Assembly (NCBI GenBank): GCA_051654865.1
Contig: JBOFYV010000044.1
Coordinates: 1-17,063, forward strand
DNA length: 17,063 nt
Direction of reading: 5' to 3'
From: JBOFOR01 sp051654865
GTDB taxonomy: Bacteria; Bacillota; Clostridia; Peptostreptococcales; Peptostreptococcaceae
The position numbers and the translations under genes are program-made. Positions 1-6,085 of this stretch are shown piece by piece. The first letter of the stretch is position 1; each line of letters opens with the position of its first letter. The notes beneath the pieces are model-generated. The model was not told the origin of the DNA. It saw only the letters and a program-made list of their open reading frames with translations, and ran no database searches.

Positions 1-887
1 TATTTTACATCTATATTTTCTTTTTTTCCTAATTCAGATATTTTTTCTCTTAGAGCTGAGTTACATGCCACTCCTCCAGCTAGGGTAATTGTACTGTACC
101 CTTTTTCTTTTGCTGCTTTTATAGCTTTTTTAGATAACACTTCTACTACCGCTTCTTGGAATGATGCACATACATCTTCTACTGGTATTTCTTCATTTTT
201 CATTCTTTTAGCATTTAAATAATTCAATACGGCTGATTTTAAACCACTGAAACTAAAGTCATATCCTTCATCTAAGTATGCTCTTGGGAATTCTATTGCT
301 TTTTTGTTACCTTCTTTAGCTAATCTGTCTACTATTGGTCCTCCTGGATATCCAAGTCCCATTGCTCTAGCTATTTTGTCAAAGGCTTCTCCTGATGCAT
401 CATCTCTAGTTCTTCCTAGTATTTCATATTGACCATAATCTTTAACCTCTACTAAGTGAGTATGTCCACCTGAAACTATTAACGTTATAAATGGTGGTTT
501 TAAATCTTTATGCTCGATATAGTTAGCACTTACATGTCCTTCTATATGATTAACTCCAACTAATGGCTTATTTAATGTAAATGCAAGAGCCTTAGCATGA
601 GATAAACCAACTAATAGCGCACCAGCAAGTCCTGGTCCATAAGTTACTGCTATATGATCTACATCATTTAACTCTATGTTCGCTTTATCTAATGCTTCTT
701 GTAATACATCATCTATGTTTTCTATATGTTTTCTTGATGCTACTTCTGGAACTACTCCACCAAATTTTTTATGAAGTTCCATTTGAGTATTTATTACATT
801 ACATAATACTTCTCTACCATTTCTTAAAACTGCTACAGAAGTTTCATCACAACTACTCTCTATCGCTAATGTTAATATGTCTTTCAT
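1..887 (-). CDS. tsaD: tRNA N6-threonylcarbamoyladenosine transferase TsaD, C-terminus beyond window
   Basis: TsaD transfers the threonylcarbamoyl group from threonylcarbamoyl-AMP to A37 of ANN-decoding tRNAs, giving t6A. It works in a complex with TsaB and TsaE, both encoded just upstream. Translating the minus strand from the ATG at 887 gives about 295 open codons that run off the left edge; the family is about 340 residues, so roughly 45 C-terminal residues are missing. The N-terminus has the ASKHA signature (AIESSCDETSVAV, residues 8-20). The metal ligands HIEGH are at 114-118 and the SGGHTH loop at 139-144. RDDASGEAFDKIARAMGLGYP and the later AGGVACNS nucleotide-binding stretch are also visible. 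The gene starts 2 bases after the rimI stop, so it is translated as the last visible cistron of tsaE-tsaB-rimI-tsaD. Identity is secure; the truncation is only the window edge. Confidence 0.96.
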   Translation of the reverse strand, partial: MKDILTLAIESSCDETSVAVLRNGREVLCNVINTQMELHKKFGGVVPEVASRKHIENIDDVLQEALDKANIELNDVDHIAVTYGPGLAGALLVGLSHAKALAFTLNKPLVGVNHIEGHVSANYIEHKDLKPPFITLIVSGGHTHLVEVKDYGQYEILGRTRDDASGEAFDKIARAMGLGYPGGPIVDRLAKEGNKKAIEFPRAYLDEGYDFSFSGLKSAVLNYLNAKRMKNEEIPVEDVCASFQEAVVEVLSKKAIKAAKEKGYSTITLAGGVACNSALREKISELGKKENIDVK

Positions 888-889
888 TC

Positions 890-1348
890 CTACACCACCT
901 TTAAATCATTCCACATTATCATGGCATCTTCTTTGTTATCACTATAATATTCTTTTCTAATTCCAGCTAACTTAAATCCATATTTTTTATATAGATTTTG
1001 AGCTACTATATTAGATACTCTAACTTCTAGAGTCATTGATACTATATTATTTTTTTTGCAAAGATCTACAAGTTCTTTTATTAGTTTATCACCTATTTTT
1101 AATCCTCTATAATCACTATGAACTGCTACATTCGTTATATGGCCTTCATCCACAACAAACCATATTCCAACATAACCAACTACTTTATTATCTATTTTAG
1201 CAACTAAATATCTTGCTACATCATTTTTTAATTCTTTAGTAAAAGAATCTTTTGACCAATAATGTTCAAAACAATTTTTTTCTACTTCAAAAACTCCACC
1301 AATATCTTCTGATGTCATTTGTTCTATTACTAAATTACTTTCCATCAT
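890..1348 (-). CDS. rimI: Ribosomal protein S18-alanine N-acetyltransferase-type GNAT (RimI)
   Basis: A 152-residue GNAT acetyltransferase. The RimI family acetylates the N-terminal alanine of ribosomal protein bS18, and some members acetylate other protein N-termini. Its place between tsaB and tsaD is the standard Firmicute arrangement and supports the RimI name more than the catalytic residues do. The acetyl-CoA segment lies near residues 75-92 (NVAVHSDYRGLKIGDKLIKE). The consensus R/QxxGxG/A pyrophosphate loop reads RGLKIG here, with lysine at the first glycine position. The typical C-terminal block (VRVSNIVAQNLYKKYGFK) is intact. The start ATGATG overlaps the last 14 bases of tsaB and has AGAGG just upstream. 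The stop is 2 bases before tsaD, suggesting translational coupling. Substrate specificity cannot be confirmed from sequence. Confidence 0.9.
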   Translation of the reverse strand: MMESNLVIEQMTSEDIGGVFEVEKNCFEHYWSKDSFTKELKNDVARYLVAKIDNKVVGYVGIWFVVDEGHITNVAVHSDYRGLKIGDKLIKELVDLCKKNNIVSMTLEVRVSNIVAQNLYKKYGFKLAGIRKEYYSDNKEDAMIMWNDLKVV

Positions 1349-2051
1349 TTAACCTCTTCATTTTTTCGTCGTATTCTACTTCTGCTTGAGATTTTCTGAT
1401 GTATAAAGGTGTCACACTATAACAATCATGAATATCTATCTTATTATTATACTTATTCATACCTATAGTACACAAGCTACTTGCTTTATTTACATTATGA
1501 GAAGGTGCTGGTATATGTATATTTGATACTTCATTTATTTTATCAATATATTTATATACAGCCTCACCAACTATTATCCAATCTTCATTGGTATTTTTTA
1601 ATTCTTCTATTAGAGCATCTATTTCCATTACATCTATATTTTTTAATTCTTTTAACTCATTATTTTCAAATTTATACTGACCTGTGTAAACTTGCGTTCT
1701 TTGTGCATCTAAAATTGAACATATTTTTTTATCACATAAATTCATATTTCCTGCTAATAGTTCTAATGAATTAACTGTAACTATTGGTAAGTTATTTACA
1801 TGAGATATAGCTTTTGCAGTAGCCATACCTATTCTAAGTCCAGTAAATGAACCCGGCCCTTCACAAACTGCTATTAAATCTATATCATTGATATTTATCT
1901 CACTAATTTTTAACATATTCTCTATCATTGGCATAAGCTTTTGAGAGTGTGTTTTTTTAGTATTTATTGTGTACTCACATATCAATTTATTATCTTCTAT
2001 AACAGCTACACTTGCTGCTAATGAAGATGTATCTATTCCAAGAACCTTCAT
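1335..2051 (-). CDS. tsaB: t6A biosynthesis scaffold protein TsaB
   Basis: A 238-residue ASKHA-fold protein, the inactive paralogue and partner of TsaD in the bacterial t6A complex. It bridges TsaD and TsaE and has no known independent catalytic role. Diagnostic features are the N-terminus MKVLGIDTSSLAASVAV, the central EGPGSFTGLRIGMATAKA block near residues 64-81, and the lack of the HxxxH metal site found in TsaD. Length fits the family (about 230). Its ATG overlaps the tsaE stop by a single base (TAATG type) and its end overlaps rimI by 14 bases, so the four genes form one tightly coupled operon. The C-terminal third is lysine- and asparagine-rich and poorly conserved, as usual for clostridial TsaB. 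Confidence 0.95.
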   Translation of the reverse strand: MKVLGIDTSSLAASVAVIEDNKLICEYTINTKKTHSQKLMPMIENMLKISEININDIDLIAVCEGPGSFTGLRIGMATAKAISHVNNLPIVTVNSLELLAGNMNLCDKKICSILDAQRTQVYTGQYKFENNELKELKNIDVMEIDALIEELKNTNEDWIIVGEAVYKYIDKINEVSNIHIPAPSHNVNKASSLCTIGMNKYNNKIDIHDCYSVTPLYIRKSQAEVEYDEKMKRLNDGK

Positions 2052-2503
2052 TAATTAGTCAACTCCTCAACGATTTTTTCATATTTTTCTCCAACTGGAT
2101 TTAATATCATTTCTCTAGACATATCTTTGTATTTTAATTCTATATGTAAATATTCATCTGGAAGTATGTCGTCTATTAAGTTTGCCCACTCAATTATACA
2201 TACACCTTCTCCATTTATATACTCCTCATATCCGATATCATACATTTCATCACTACTACCAATTCTATATACATCAAAATGATATAGTGGCATTTTACCT
2301 TCATATTCATTTACTATTGTAAACGTAGGACTAGTAATATAATCTTCTACTTCTAAAGCTTTTGCTAAGCTTTGAGTCATAGTAGTTTTGCCAGCACCTA
2401 AATCTCCAATTAAACATATTACACTACCTGGTTGTAATAACGTTCCTAACTTATATCCGATTTCTTTAGTTTTATTTTCATCTTCTAAATATATATTAAC
2501 CAT
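2051..2503 (-). CDS. tsaE: t6A biosynthesis ATPase TsaE
   Basis: A small P-loop ATPase whose ATP hydrolysis resets the TsaB-TsaD complex during t6A synthesis. Visible motifs are the Walker A loop GDLGAGKTT near residues 33-41, TSPTFTIVNEY, HFDVYRI and IIEWAN, all hallmarks of the TsaE (YjeE) family. Two in-frame ATGs lie 9 bases apart, at 2512 and 2503. The Shine-Dalgarno GGAG directly abuts the outer ATG with no spacer, but sits 9 bases from the inner one. I therefore choose 2503 (150 residues, MVNIYLEDEN); starting at 2512 would add only MIT. This is the first gene of the tsaE-tsaB-rimI-tsaD operon. Its promoter must lie in the A/T-rich 2504-2630 stretch, but I could not single out one convincing -35/-10 pair. 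Confidence 0.95.
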   Translation of the reverse strand: MVNIYLEDENKTKEIGYKLGTLLQPGSVICLIGDLGAGKTTMTQSLAKALEVEDYITSPTFTIVNEYEGKMPLYHFDVYRIGSSDEMYDIGYEEYINGEGVCIIEWANLIDDILPDEYLHIELKYKDMSREMILNPVGEKYEKIVEELTN

Positions 2504-2627
2504 AGTTATCATCTCCGTAACAATCTTTTGTTTAATTATTATCCTTAAGTATAATTATCAACTAGATATTATTATATTATAACCCCGTATTATTATAAAG
2601 ACCTTATAATTTTTTGTAACATTCTTG

Positions 2628-2656
2628 TTGACTTCTCATATAGATAGTACTACTAT
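2628..2656 (+). promoter_or_regulatory. Candidate sigma-A promoter, plus strand
   Basis: TTGACT (5 of 6 match to the -35 consensus) is followed by exactly 17 bases and TACTAT (4 of 6 match to -10). Transcription would start near 2663 and hit the strong hairpin terminator at 2689-2727 after only about 65 bases. It could drive a tiny RNA, or an attenuated leader ahead of the acetyltransferase gene at 2866. A/T-rich spacers produce chance promoter matches, so confidence is moderate. Confidence 0.45.
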
Positions 2657-2662
2657 TTACTT

Positions 2663-2728
2663 AAGAGAATAATTAAAATAAAACCATGAAGGTTTTTAGC
2701 GGCATCGTGCTGTTAAAAACCTTTTTTA
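2663..2728 (+). ncRNA. Candidate short RNA or attenuated leader (unrecognised)
   Basis: This stretch lies between a plausible promoter (2628-2656) and an intrinsic terminator (2689-2727), with no gene upstream on this strand that would need terminating. The implied product is about 65 nucleotides: an A-rich single-stranded 5' half and a 15-bp terminator hairpin. I recognise no Rfam family in it; there are no T-box, SAM, purine or other riboswitch signatures. It may instead be a constitutively attenuated leader of the acetyltransferase gene 138 bases downstream. Its existence is inferred only from signal arrangement. Confidence 0.3.
2689..2727 (+). terminator. Rho-independent terminator, 15-bp stem
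   Basis: AAGGTTTTTAGCGGC pairs with GCTGTTAAAAACCTT (15 bp including two G-U pairs) around the 5-base loop ATCGT, and runs into a T tract on the plus strand. Reading on the minus strand the tail after the stem is not T-rich, so it acts mainly on plus-strand transcripts. It is the first of two tandem terminators ahead of the acetyltransferase gene. Confidence 0.8.
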
Positions 2729-2772
2729 CGTTTTATATGGTTTAACTCTATATTCCAAAAACCCTTTTACTA

Positions 2773-2801
2773 GCTGCCTATATCTTATAGGCGGCATTTT
2801 T
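2773..2801 (+). terminator. Second tandem Rho-independent terminator
   Basis: GCTGCCTAT pairs with ATAGGCGGC (9 bp, one G-U) around ATCTT and is followed by ATTTTT on the plus strand. It lies 65 bases upstream of the acetyltransferase start. Together with the hairpin at 2689-2727 it insulates that gene from upstream plus-strand transcription, so the gene probably has a promoter within 2801-2850. A TATAAT at 2806-2811 is the only obvious -10, and it lacks a good -35. Confidence 0.7.
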
Positions 2802-2865
2802 GTATTATAATTTAATTAATATGTATAAACTATTTCTAGAATAAATTAACAAGGAGAATTTAAAA

Positions 2866-3705
2866 ATGGATAATTTTAAAATATTAACTGACAATGACTA
2901 TGAAGAAGTAAAAAATTTATGCAAAAACATCTGGGATGGATGTGACTATATACCTCAAGTATTTAACAAATGGGTGAATGACAAAAATGGTTGTTTTCTA
3001 AGCCTCGTACATAATAATCAAATCGTAGCATTAGGAAAATACTCTATTTTGCTAGACAACCAAGGATGGCTTGAGGGACTTAGAGTTCATCCAAATTACA
3101 GAGGACAAGGATTTGCAAATAAGATTTCAGACAAACTTCTTTATATAGCAAAAAAAGATTTAAATAAAAATAAAATATCAAGCATAGGAATGTGCACACA
3201 CTTAGACACACCAGCAAGTATAAAAATGATGACCAACAGAGGCTTCAAACTAGAACAAAGCTGTATGGTCGTTTTCAAAGAAAATAACAATCTTGAAATA
3301 ATCGAAAATAAATTTAAAGCTAAACAATGGCAAATATCGTACAACGACCTAACTAACCTGGATTACTTTAAAAACACTAAAAATAGAATCACCTATGGAT
3401 TTACTTACCTAAACCTAAACGAAGATGTTTACAACTATCTAGTGGAATCAAACGCACTAATAGAAGTAAACGACTACAAAGGAATAATAAACACCAAAGG
3501 AAAAGACATTTCATTAATATCAATAGATGAAACAATAGATAGCATAAACACATTATTTAACTATTGCGTAAAAACATATAATACACAAAATATAGAAGTA
3601 TATATAACAAACCCTACAGAAACTCTCAAACACGAATTGAAGCGCAGTGGATTTAATAGCCTAACAGACTTTGAGAAAGACTGTGTCTATTATTTATATA
3701 AGTAA
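2866..3705 (+). CDS. GNAT-family N-acetyltransferase, histidine acetyltransferase/NAT16-like
   Basis: A 279-residue acetyltransferase and the only plus-strand gene of the window. The N-terminal half is a GNAT domain. The acetyl-CoA loop is in EGLRVHPNYRGQGFANKISD near residues 70-90, with RGQGFA matching the R/QxxGxG/A consensus. The patterns DGCDYIPQVFNKW (about 24-36) and EGLRVHP resemble the vertebrate NAT16/histidine acetyltransferase group from memory; this is a tentative family hint, not a substrate assignment. The C-terminal half (about 145-279) is a second, poorly conserved domain that I do not recognise. AAGGAG sits 10 bases before the ATG. The gene is isolated, flanked by two terminators upstream and two downstream. 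It uses more C-ending codons (AAC, TAC, ACC) than its neighbours, consistent with acquisition by transfer. Confidence 0.85.
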   Translation: MDNFKILTDNDYEEVKNLCKNIWDGCDYIPQVFNKWVNDKNGCFLSLVHNNQIVALGKYSILLDNQGWLEGLRVHPNYRGQGFANKISDKLLYIAKKDLNKNKISSIGMCTHLDTPASIKMMTNRGFKLEQSCMVVFKENNNLEIIENKFKAKQWQISYNDLTNLDYFKNTKNRITYGFTYLNLNEDVYNYLVESNALIEVNDYKGIINTKGKDISLISIDETIDSINTLFNYCVKTYNTQNIEVYITNPTETLKHELKRSGFNSLTDFEKDCVYYLYK

Positions 3706-3868
3706 TAAGTACGTTTAATAGATACTCAAACTATATCTCCCTCACGTGGTATATATAAATCTATAAATTTTTTTATATAAATATGTATATCATACCTCAT
3801 ATCTGTCCATAATTAAACTACAAGGGATATTTACTCCCCCATAACATAAATATCTCTTATTCCCCCAG

Positions 3869-3898
3869 GCACTTACTATACAGAGTAGGTGCTTTTTT
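3869..3898 (+). terminator. Rho-independent terminator of the acetyltransferase gene
   Basis: GCACTTACT pairs with AGTAGGTGC (9 bp, one G-U) around ATACAG and is followed by six T residues on the plus strand. It lies 164 bases after the acetyltransferase stop. The stretch 3706-3868 between them is A/T-rich and shows no reading frame, repeat or RNA motif that I can support. Confidence 0.8.
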
Positions 3899-3901
3899 AT
3901 T

Positions 3902-3957
3902 ATAAAACAAAAGGTCCAAGATAAACCTTTTATTTTATCTTGGACCTTTTGTTTTAT
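3902..3957. terminator. Bidirectional terminator, 24-bp perfect inverted repeat
   Basis: The arms 3902-3925 and 3934-3957 are perfect reverse complements over 24 bp around an 8-base loop. The core is AAAAGGTCCAAGATAAA. T-rich arms on both strands make it a two-way terminator between the converging acetyltransferase gene and ribU. It starts one base after the ribU stop codon, so it is clearly the ribU terminator and a back-up for the plus-strand one at 3869. Confidence 0.85.
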
Positions 3958-3958
3958 A

Positions 3959-4567
3959 TTATTTATTTAAAACTTTCTCTATTTTCTTATATATTGGCAG
4001 TGTTACTAAAGACATTAAAGCTGCTTTTAATAAATTAAATGGAGCTATTATCCATATTATAAATGTTACTTTATCAACTATTAAAGGATTTATCGCTGCT
4101 CCCATATTTATAACTGCTTCTATCGGCATTATAGTACTATAGAAAGGAAGTATTAAAGTATAATTAGCTATACACCCTACTATTGTCATCACTACTATTC
4201 CTAACAATAATCCAACTATTACACCCGTTATATCTTTTTTCTTTAAATAAGTAAATGAAACTACCCATACAAATGAACCACCTATTATAAAATTAGCTAA
4301 TTCTCCAACTCCACCTGTTGTTGAAAATCCAGTTATAAATTGTAATAAGTTCTTTAAGAATGCTATTGTAAGTCCTGCAACTGGCCCTAAAGCCATTCCG
4401 CCTAAAAGTGCTGTTATATCTGATATATCAATCTTTAAAAAATCTGGGAATAATGCAGGTATTGGTACTGATATAAACATTAATATATAGCCTATTGCAG
4501 ATAATATACCCACCTTTACTAGTGTTGATGTTGTAAATACTCTATTTTCTTTTACTGTTCCTTGCAT
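3959..4567 (-). CDS. ribU: Riboflavin transporter RibU, ECF S component
   Basis: RibU is the membrane-embedded substrate-binding (S) subunit of an energy-coupling factor transporter that imports riboflavin. It uses the shared EcfA/A'/T module, which is not encoded here. The 202-residue protein is very hydrophobic, with about six membrane segments starting near residues 16, 50, 80, 112, 130 and 165. It carries the S-component pattern around LKIDISDITALLGGMALGP and the GELANFIIG stretch typical of RibU. The start at 4567 follows AGGAGGT with good spacing. The gene is preceded by an FMN riboswitch and a terminator hairpin, independent and strong support for riboflavin as substrate: uptake should be shut off when FMN is plentiful. 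It is monocistronic, with a palindromic terminator directly after the stop. Confidence 0.95.
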   Translation of the reverse strand: MQGTVKENRVFTTSTLVKVGILSAIGYILMFISVPIPALFPDFLKIDISDITALLGGMALGPVAGLTIAFLKNLLQFITGFSTTGGVGELANFIIGGSFVWVVSFTYLKKKDITGVIVGLLLGIVVMTIVGCIANYTLILPFYSTIMPIEAVINMGAAINPLIVDKVTFIIWIIAPFNLLKAALMSLVTLPIYKKIEKVLNK

Positions 4568-4601
4568 AAAGAACGACCTCCTAATTATTTATTAGGAAAA
4601 T

Positions 4602-4632
4602 ATAAAAAGCTCGAAGAGATCATCTTCGAGCT
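4602..4632 (-). terminator. FMN-controlled intrinsic terminator of ribU
   Basis: On the minus strand AGCTCGAAGA pairs with TCTTCGAGCT (10 bp, loop TGATC) and leads into TTTTT. It lies between the FMN aptamer and the ribU ribosome-binding site, the normal position of a transcription-terminating expression platform. The GAAGA in the 3' strand of the aptamer's closing stem could pair with TCTTC of this hairpin as an antiterminator; that part is inference. Confidence 0.88.
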
Positions 4633-4701
4633 TATTTTTTGAGTATTATTTATATAATATACCTATATGTAGATATAATTATATTGTTTGCAAAAAATTT
4701 A

Positions 4702-4814
4702 CTTCTTCTCTCATCCAGACTATACTGTCGGCTTTGGAATTTCACCAAATCATGCTGCTATTGCAGCTCGCGGGCTATACCGCCGGTAGGGAATTACACC
4801 CTGCCCCGAAGATC
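4702..4814 (-). ncRNA. FMN riboswitch (RFN element)
   Basis: The minus-strand RNA has the conserved RFN blocks in order: ATCTTCGGGGCAGGG, then GTAATTCCCTACCGGCGGTA, TAGCCCGCGAGC, a variable GCAATAGC hairpin, ATGATTTGGTGAAATTCCAAA, GCCGACAGTATAGTCTGG and ATGAGAGAAGA. The TCTTC/GAAGA ends form the closing stem. FMN binding stabilises the aptamer and, with the terminator at 4602-4632, should stop transcription before ribU. Ends are accurate to a few bases. Confidence 0.97.
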
Positions 4815-4843
4815 TATCGTGCTATTTAGTTTTCCATATTTAT

Positions 4844-4872
4844 ATAGTATTAAATTGTTTCATTAAAATCAA
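4844..4872 (-). promoter_or_regulatory. Probable sigma-A promoter of the riboswitch-ribU transcript
   Basis: On the minus strand TTGATT, a 17-base spacer and TACTAT place the start near 4837, about 23 bases before the FMN aptamer. Both hexamers are only 4 of 6 matches, but spacing and position fit well. No clear terminator for the upstream amidohydrolase gene is visible, so read-through into the riboswitch is also possible. Confidence 0.5.
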
Positions 4873-4905
4873 TATTTATTTGAAAATTCTATTTAATTTT
4901 GATAT

Positions 4906-6066
4906 TTATTTTTTATATGCTACTTTACCATCTATTATAGTAAATAAAACATTACTTTGTAATTCTAGTGGACAACCATCCCATACAACTACATCTGCAT
5001 CTTTACCCACTTCTATAGAACCTACTCTGTCATCTATACCTAATGCTTTAGCTGGATTTATAGTTATTGATTCTAAAGCCTTTTCTTTTTTCATTCCATG
5101 TTTTATAGCTATTCCTGCACACACTGGCAAATACTGAACCGGAACAACAGGATGATCTGTCGTTATGCTCACATCAAGACCTGTATCAGAAAGTATACCT
5201 GCTGTGTCAAAAGTTAAGTTTCGTAATTCTATCTTTGACCTTTCTGATAATGATGGACCAACTATTACAGGATAACCTTCTTCTAGCAATTCATCCGCTA
5301 TTAAATGTCCTTCTGTACAATGATCTAAAGTTAGCTTTATATCAAATTCTTTTGCTATTCTAATTGCTGTAAATATATCATCAGCTCTATGTGCATGAAC
5401 TTTAAATGGTATCTCCCCTTGTAAAACAGGAAGTAAACTTTCCATTCTTATATCATACTCTGGCTTATCATGGTCTTCATGTTCCATATATAATTCAATT
5501 TCTTCTAAGTATTCTTCTGCTTTTTTAAGATTTTCTCTTAGAAGTGCTGCTATAGCCATTCTAGTTTGAGGAGTTTTTTCATCTCTACCATAACAAGATT
5601 TTGGATTTTCTCCAAATGCAATTTTAGAAGCAACAGGATTTTTTATAACCATTTTATCTATTCTTTTTCCTAAGGTTTTTATAGCTATACATTGTCCGCC
5701 CATTACATTTGCACTACCTGGAGTTGTACATACTGATGTTATTCCACCTTGAATAGCCTCTTTAAATGTATTGTCCATAGGATTTATTCCATCTATAGGG
5801 TTAAGATGAGGAGTTATAGGATCTGTTTCTTCATTTCCATCAGCTCCTTCAAATCCCATTCCATCTTCCCATAATCCTAAATGTGTATGAGCATCTATAA
5901 ATCCAGGAAATATAAATTTTCCTTCAGCATCTATTATATTTGCATCTAATGGTGCTACTATATTTTTACCTATTTCTATTATCTTTCCATTTTCTATTAA
6001 TATATCCTCTTGTACTATACCATTAGTTATAGTATTTATTGTTCCATTTTTAATGAATATAACCAT
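4906..6066 (-). CDS. Metal-dependent amidohydrolase, imidazolonepropionase-like family
   Basis: A 386-residue cytoplasmic hydrolase of the amidohydrolase superfamily (COG1228 type). The N-terminal beta sandwich leads to the metal motif DAHTHLG with H60 and H62. Further predicted ligands are H224 and H226 in KVHAHRADD, H249 in LDHCTEGH and D304 in TTDHP. The C-terminus has the standard amidohydrolase tail INPAKALGIDDRVGSIEVGK, which completes the sandwich. The substrate cannot be told: relatives act on cyclic amides, dipeptides or imidazolones, and neighbours give no pathway clue. AGGAGG lies 6 bases before the ATG. It begins 19 bases after the tex stop with no terminator between, so the two are probably co-transcribed. 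Homologues next to tex are, as far as I recall, common in this clostridial family. Confidence 0.9.
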   Translation of the reverse strand: MVIFIKNGTINTITNGIVQEDILIENGKIIEIGKNIVAPLDANIIDAEGKFIFPGFIDAHTHLGLWEDGMGFEGADGNEETDPITPHLNPIDGINPMDNTFKEAIQGGITSVCTTPGSANVMGGQCIAIKTLGKRIDKMVIKNPVASKIAFGENPKSCYGRDEKTPQTRMAIAALLRENLKKAEEYLEEIELYMEHEDHDKPEYDIRMESLLPVLQGEIPFKVHAHRADDIFTAIRIAKEFDIKLTLDHCTEGHLIADELLEEGYPVIVGPSLSERSKIELRNLTFDTAGILSDTGLDVSITTDHPVVPVQYLPVCAGIAIKHGMKKEKALESITINPAKALGIDDRVGSIEVGKDADVVVWDGCPLELQSNVLFTIIDGKVAYKK

Positions 6067-6085
6067 ATTCTCCTCCTAATATAGC

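Noticed and set aside
692..904. Plus-strand frame over tsaD
   Set aside because: It is a shadow of the A/T-rich antisense strand; low-complexity Leu/His/Tyr composition and the conserved tsaD frame on the other strand rule it out.
2686..2745. A 19-codon hydrophobic frame (MKVFSGIVLLKTFFTFYMV) as a type I toxin or leader peptide
   Set aside because: It overlaps the terminator hairpin, has no ribosome-binding site at proper distance, and its codons are dictated by the stem sequence.
3706..3868. Possible small gene or RNA after the acetyltransferase gene
   Set aside because: The stretch is A/T-rich, has no open frame with a ribosome-binding site, and no hairpin other than the terminator that follows it.
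4639..5137. Two plus-strand frames over the FMN riboswitch and the end of the amidohydrolase gene
   Set aside because: They run through the conserved riboswitch aptamer and a clear minus-strand gene, and match nothing I recognise.
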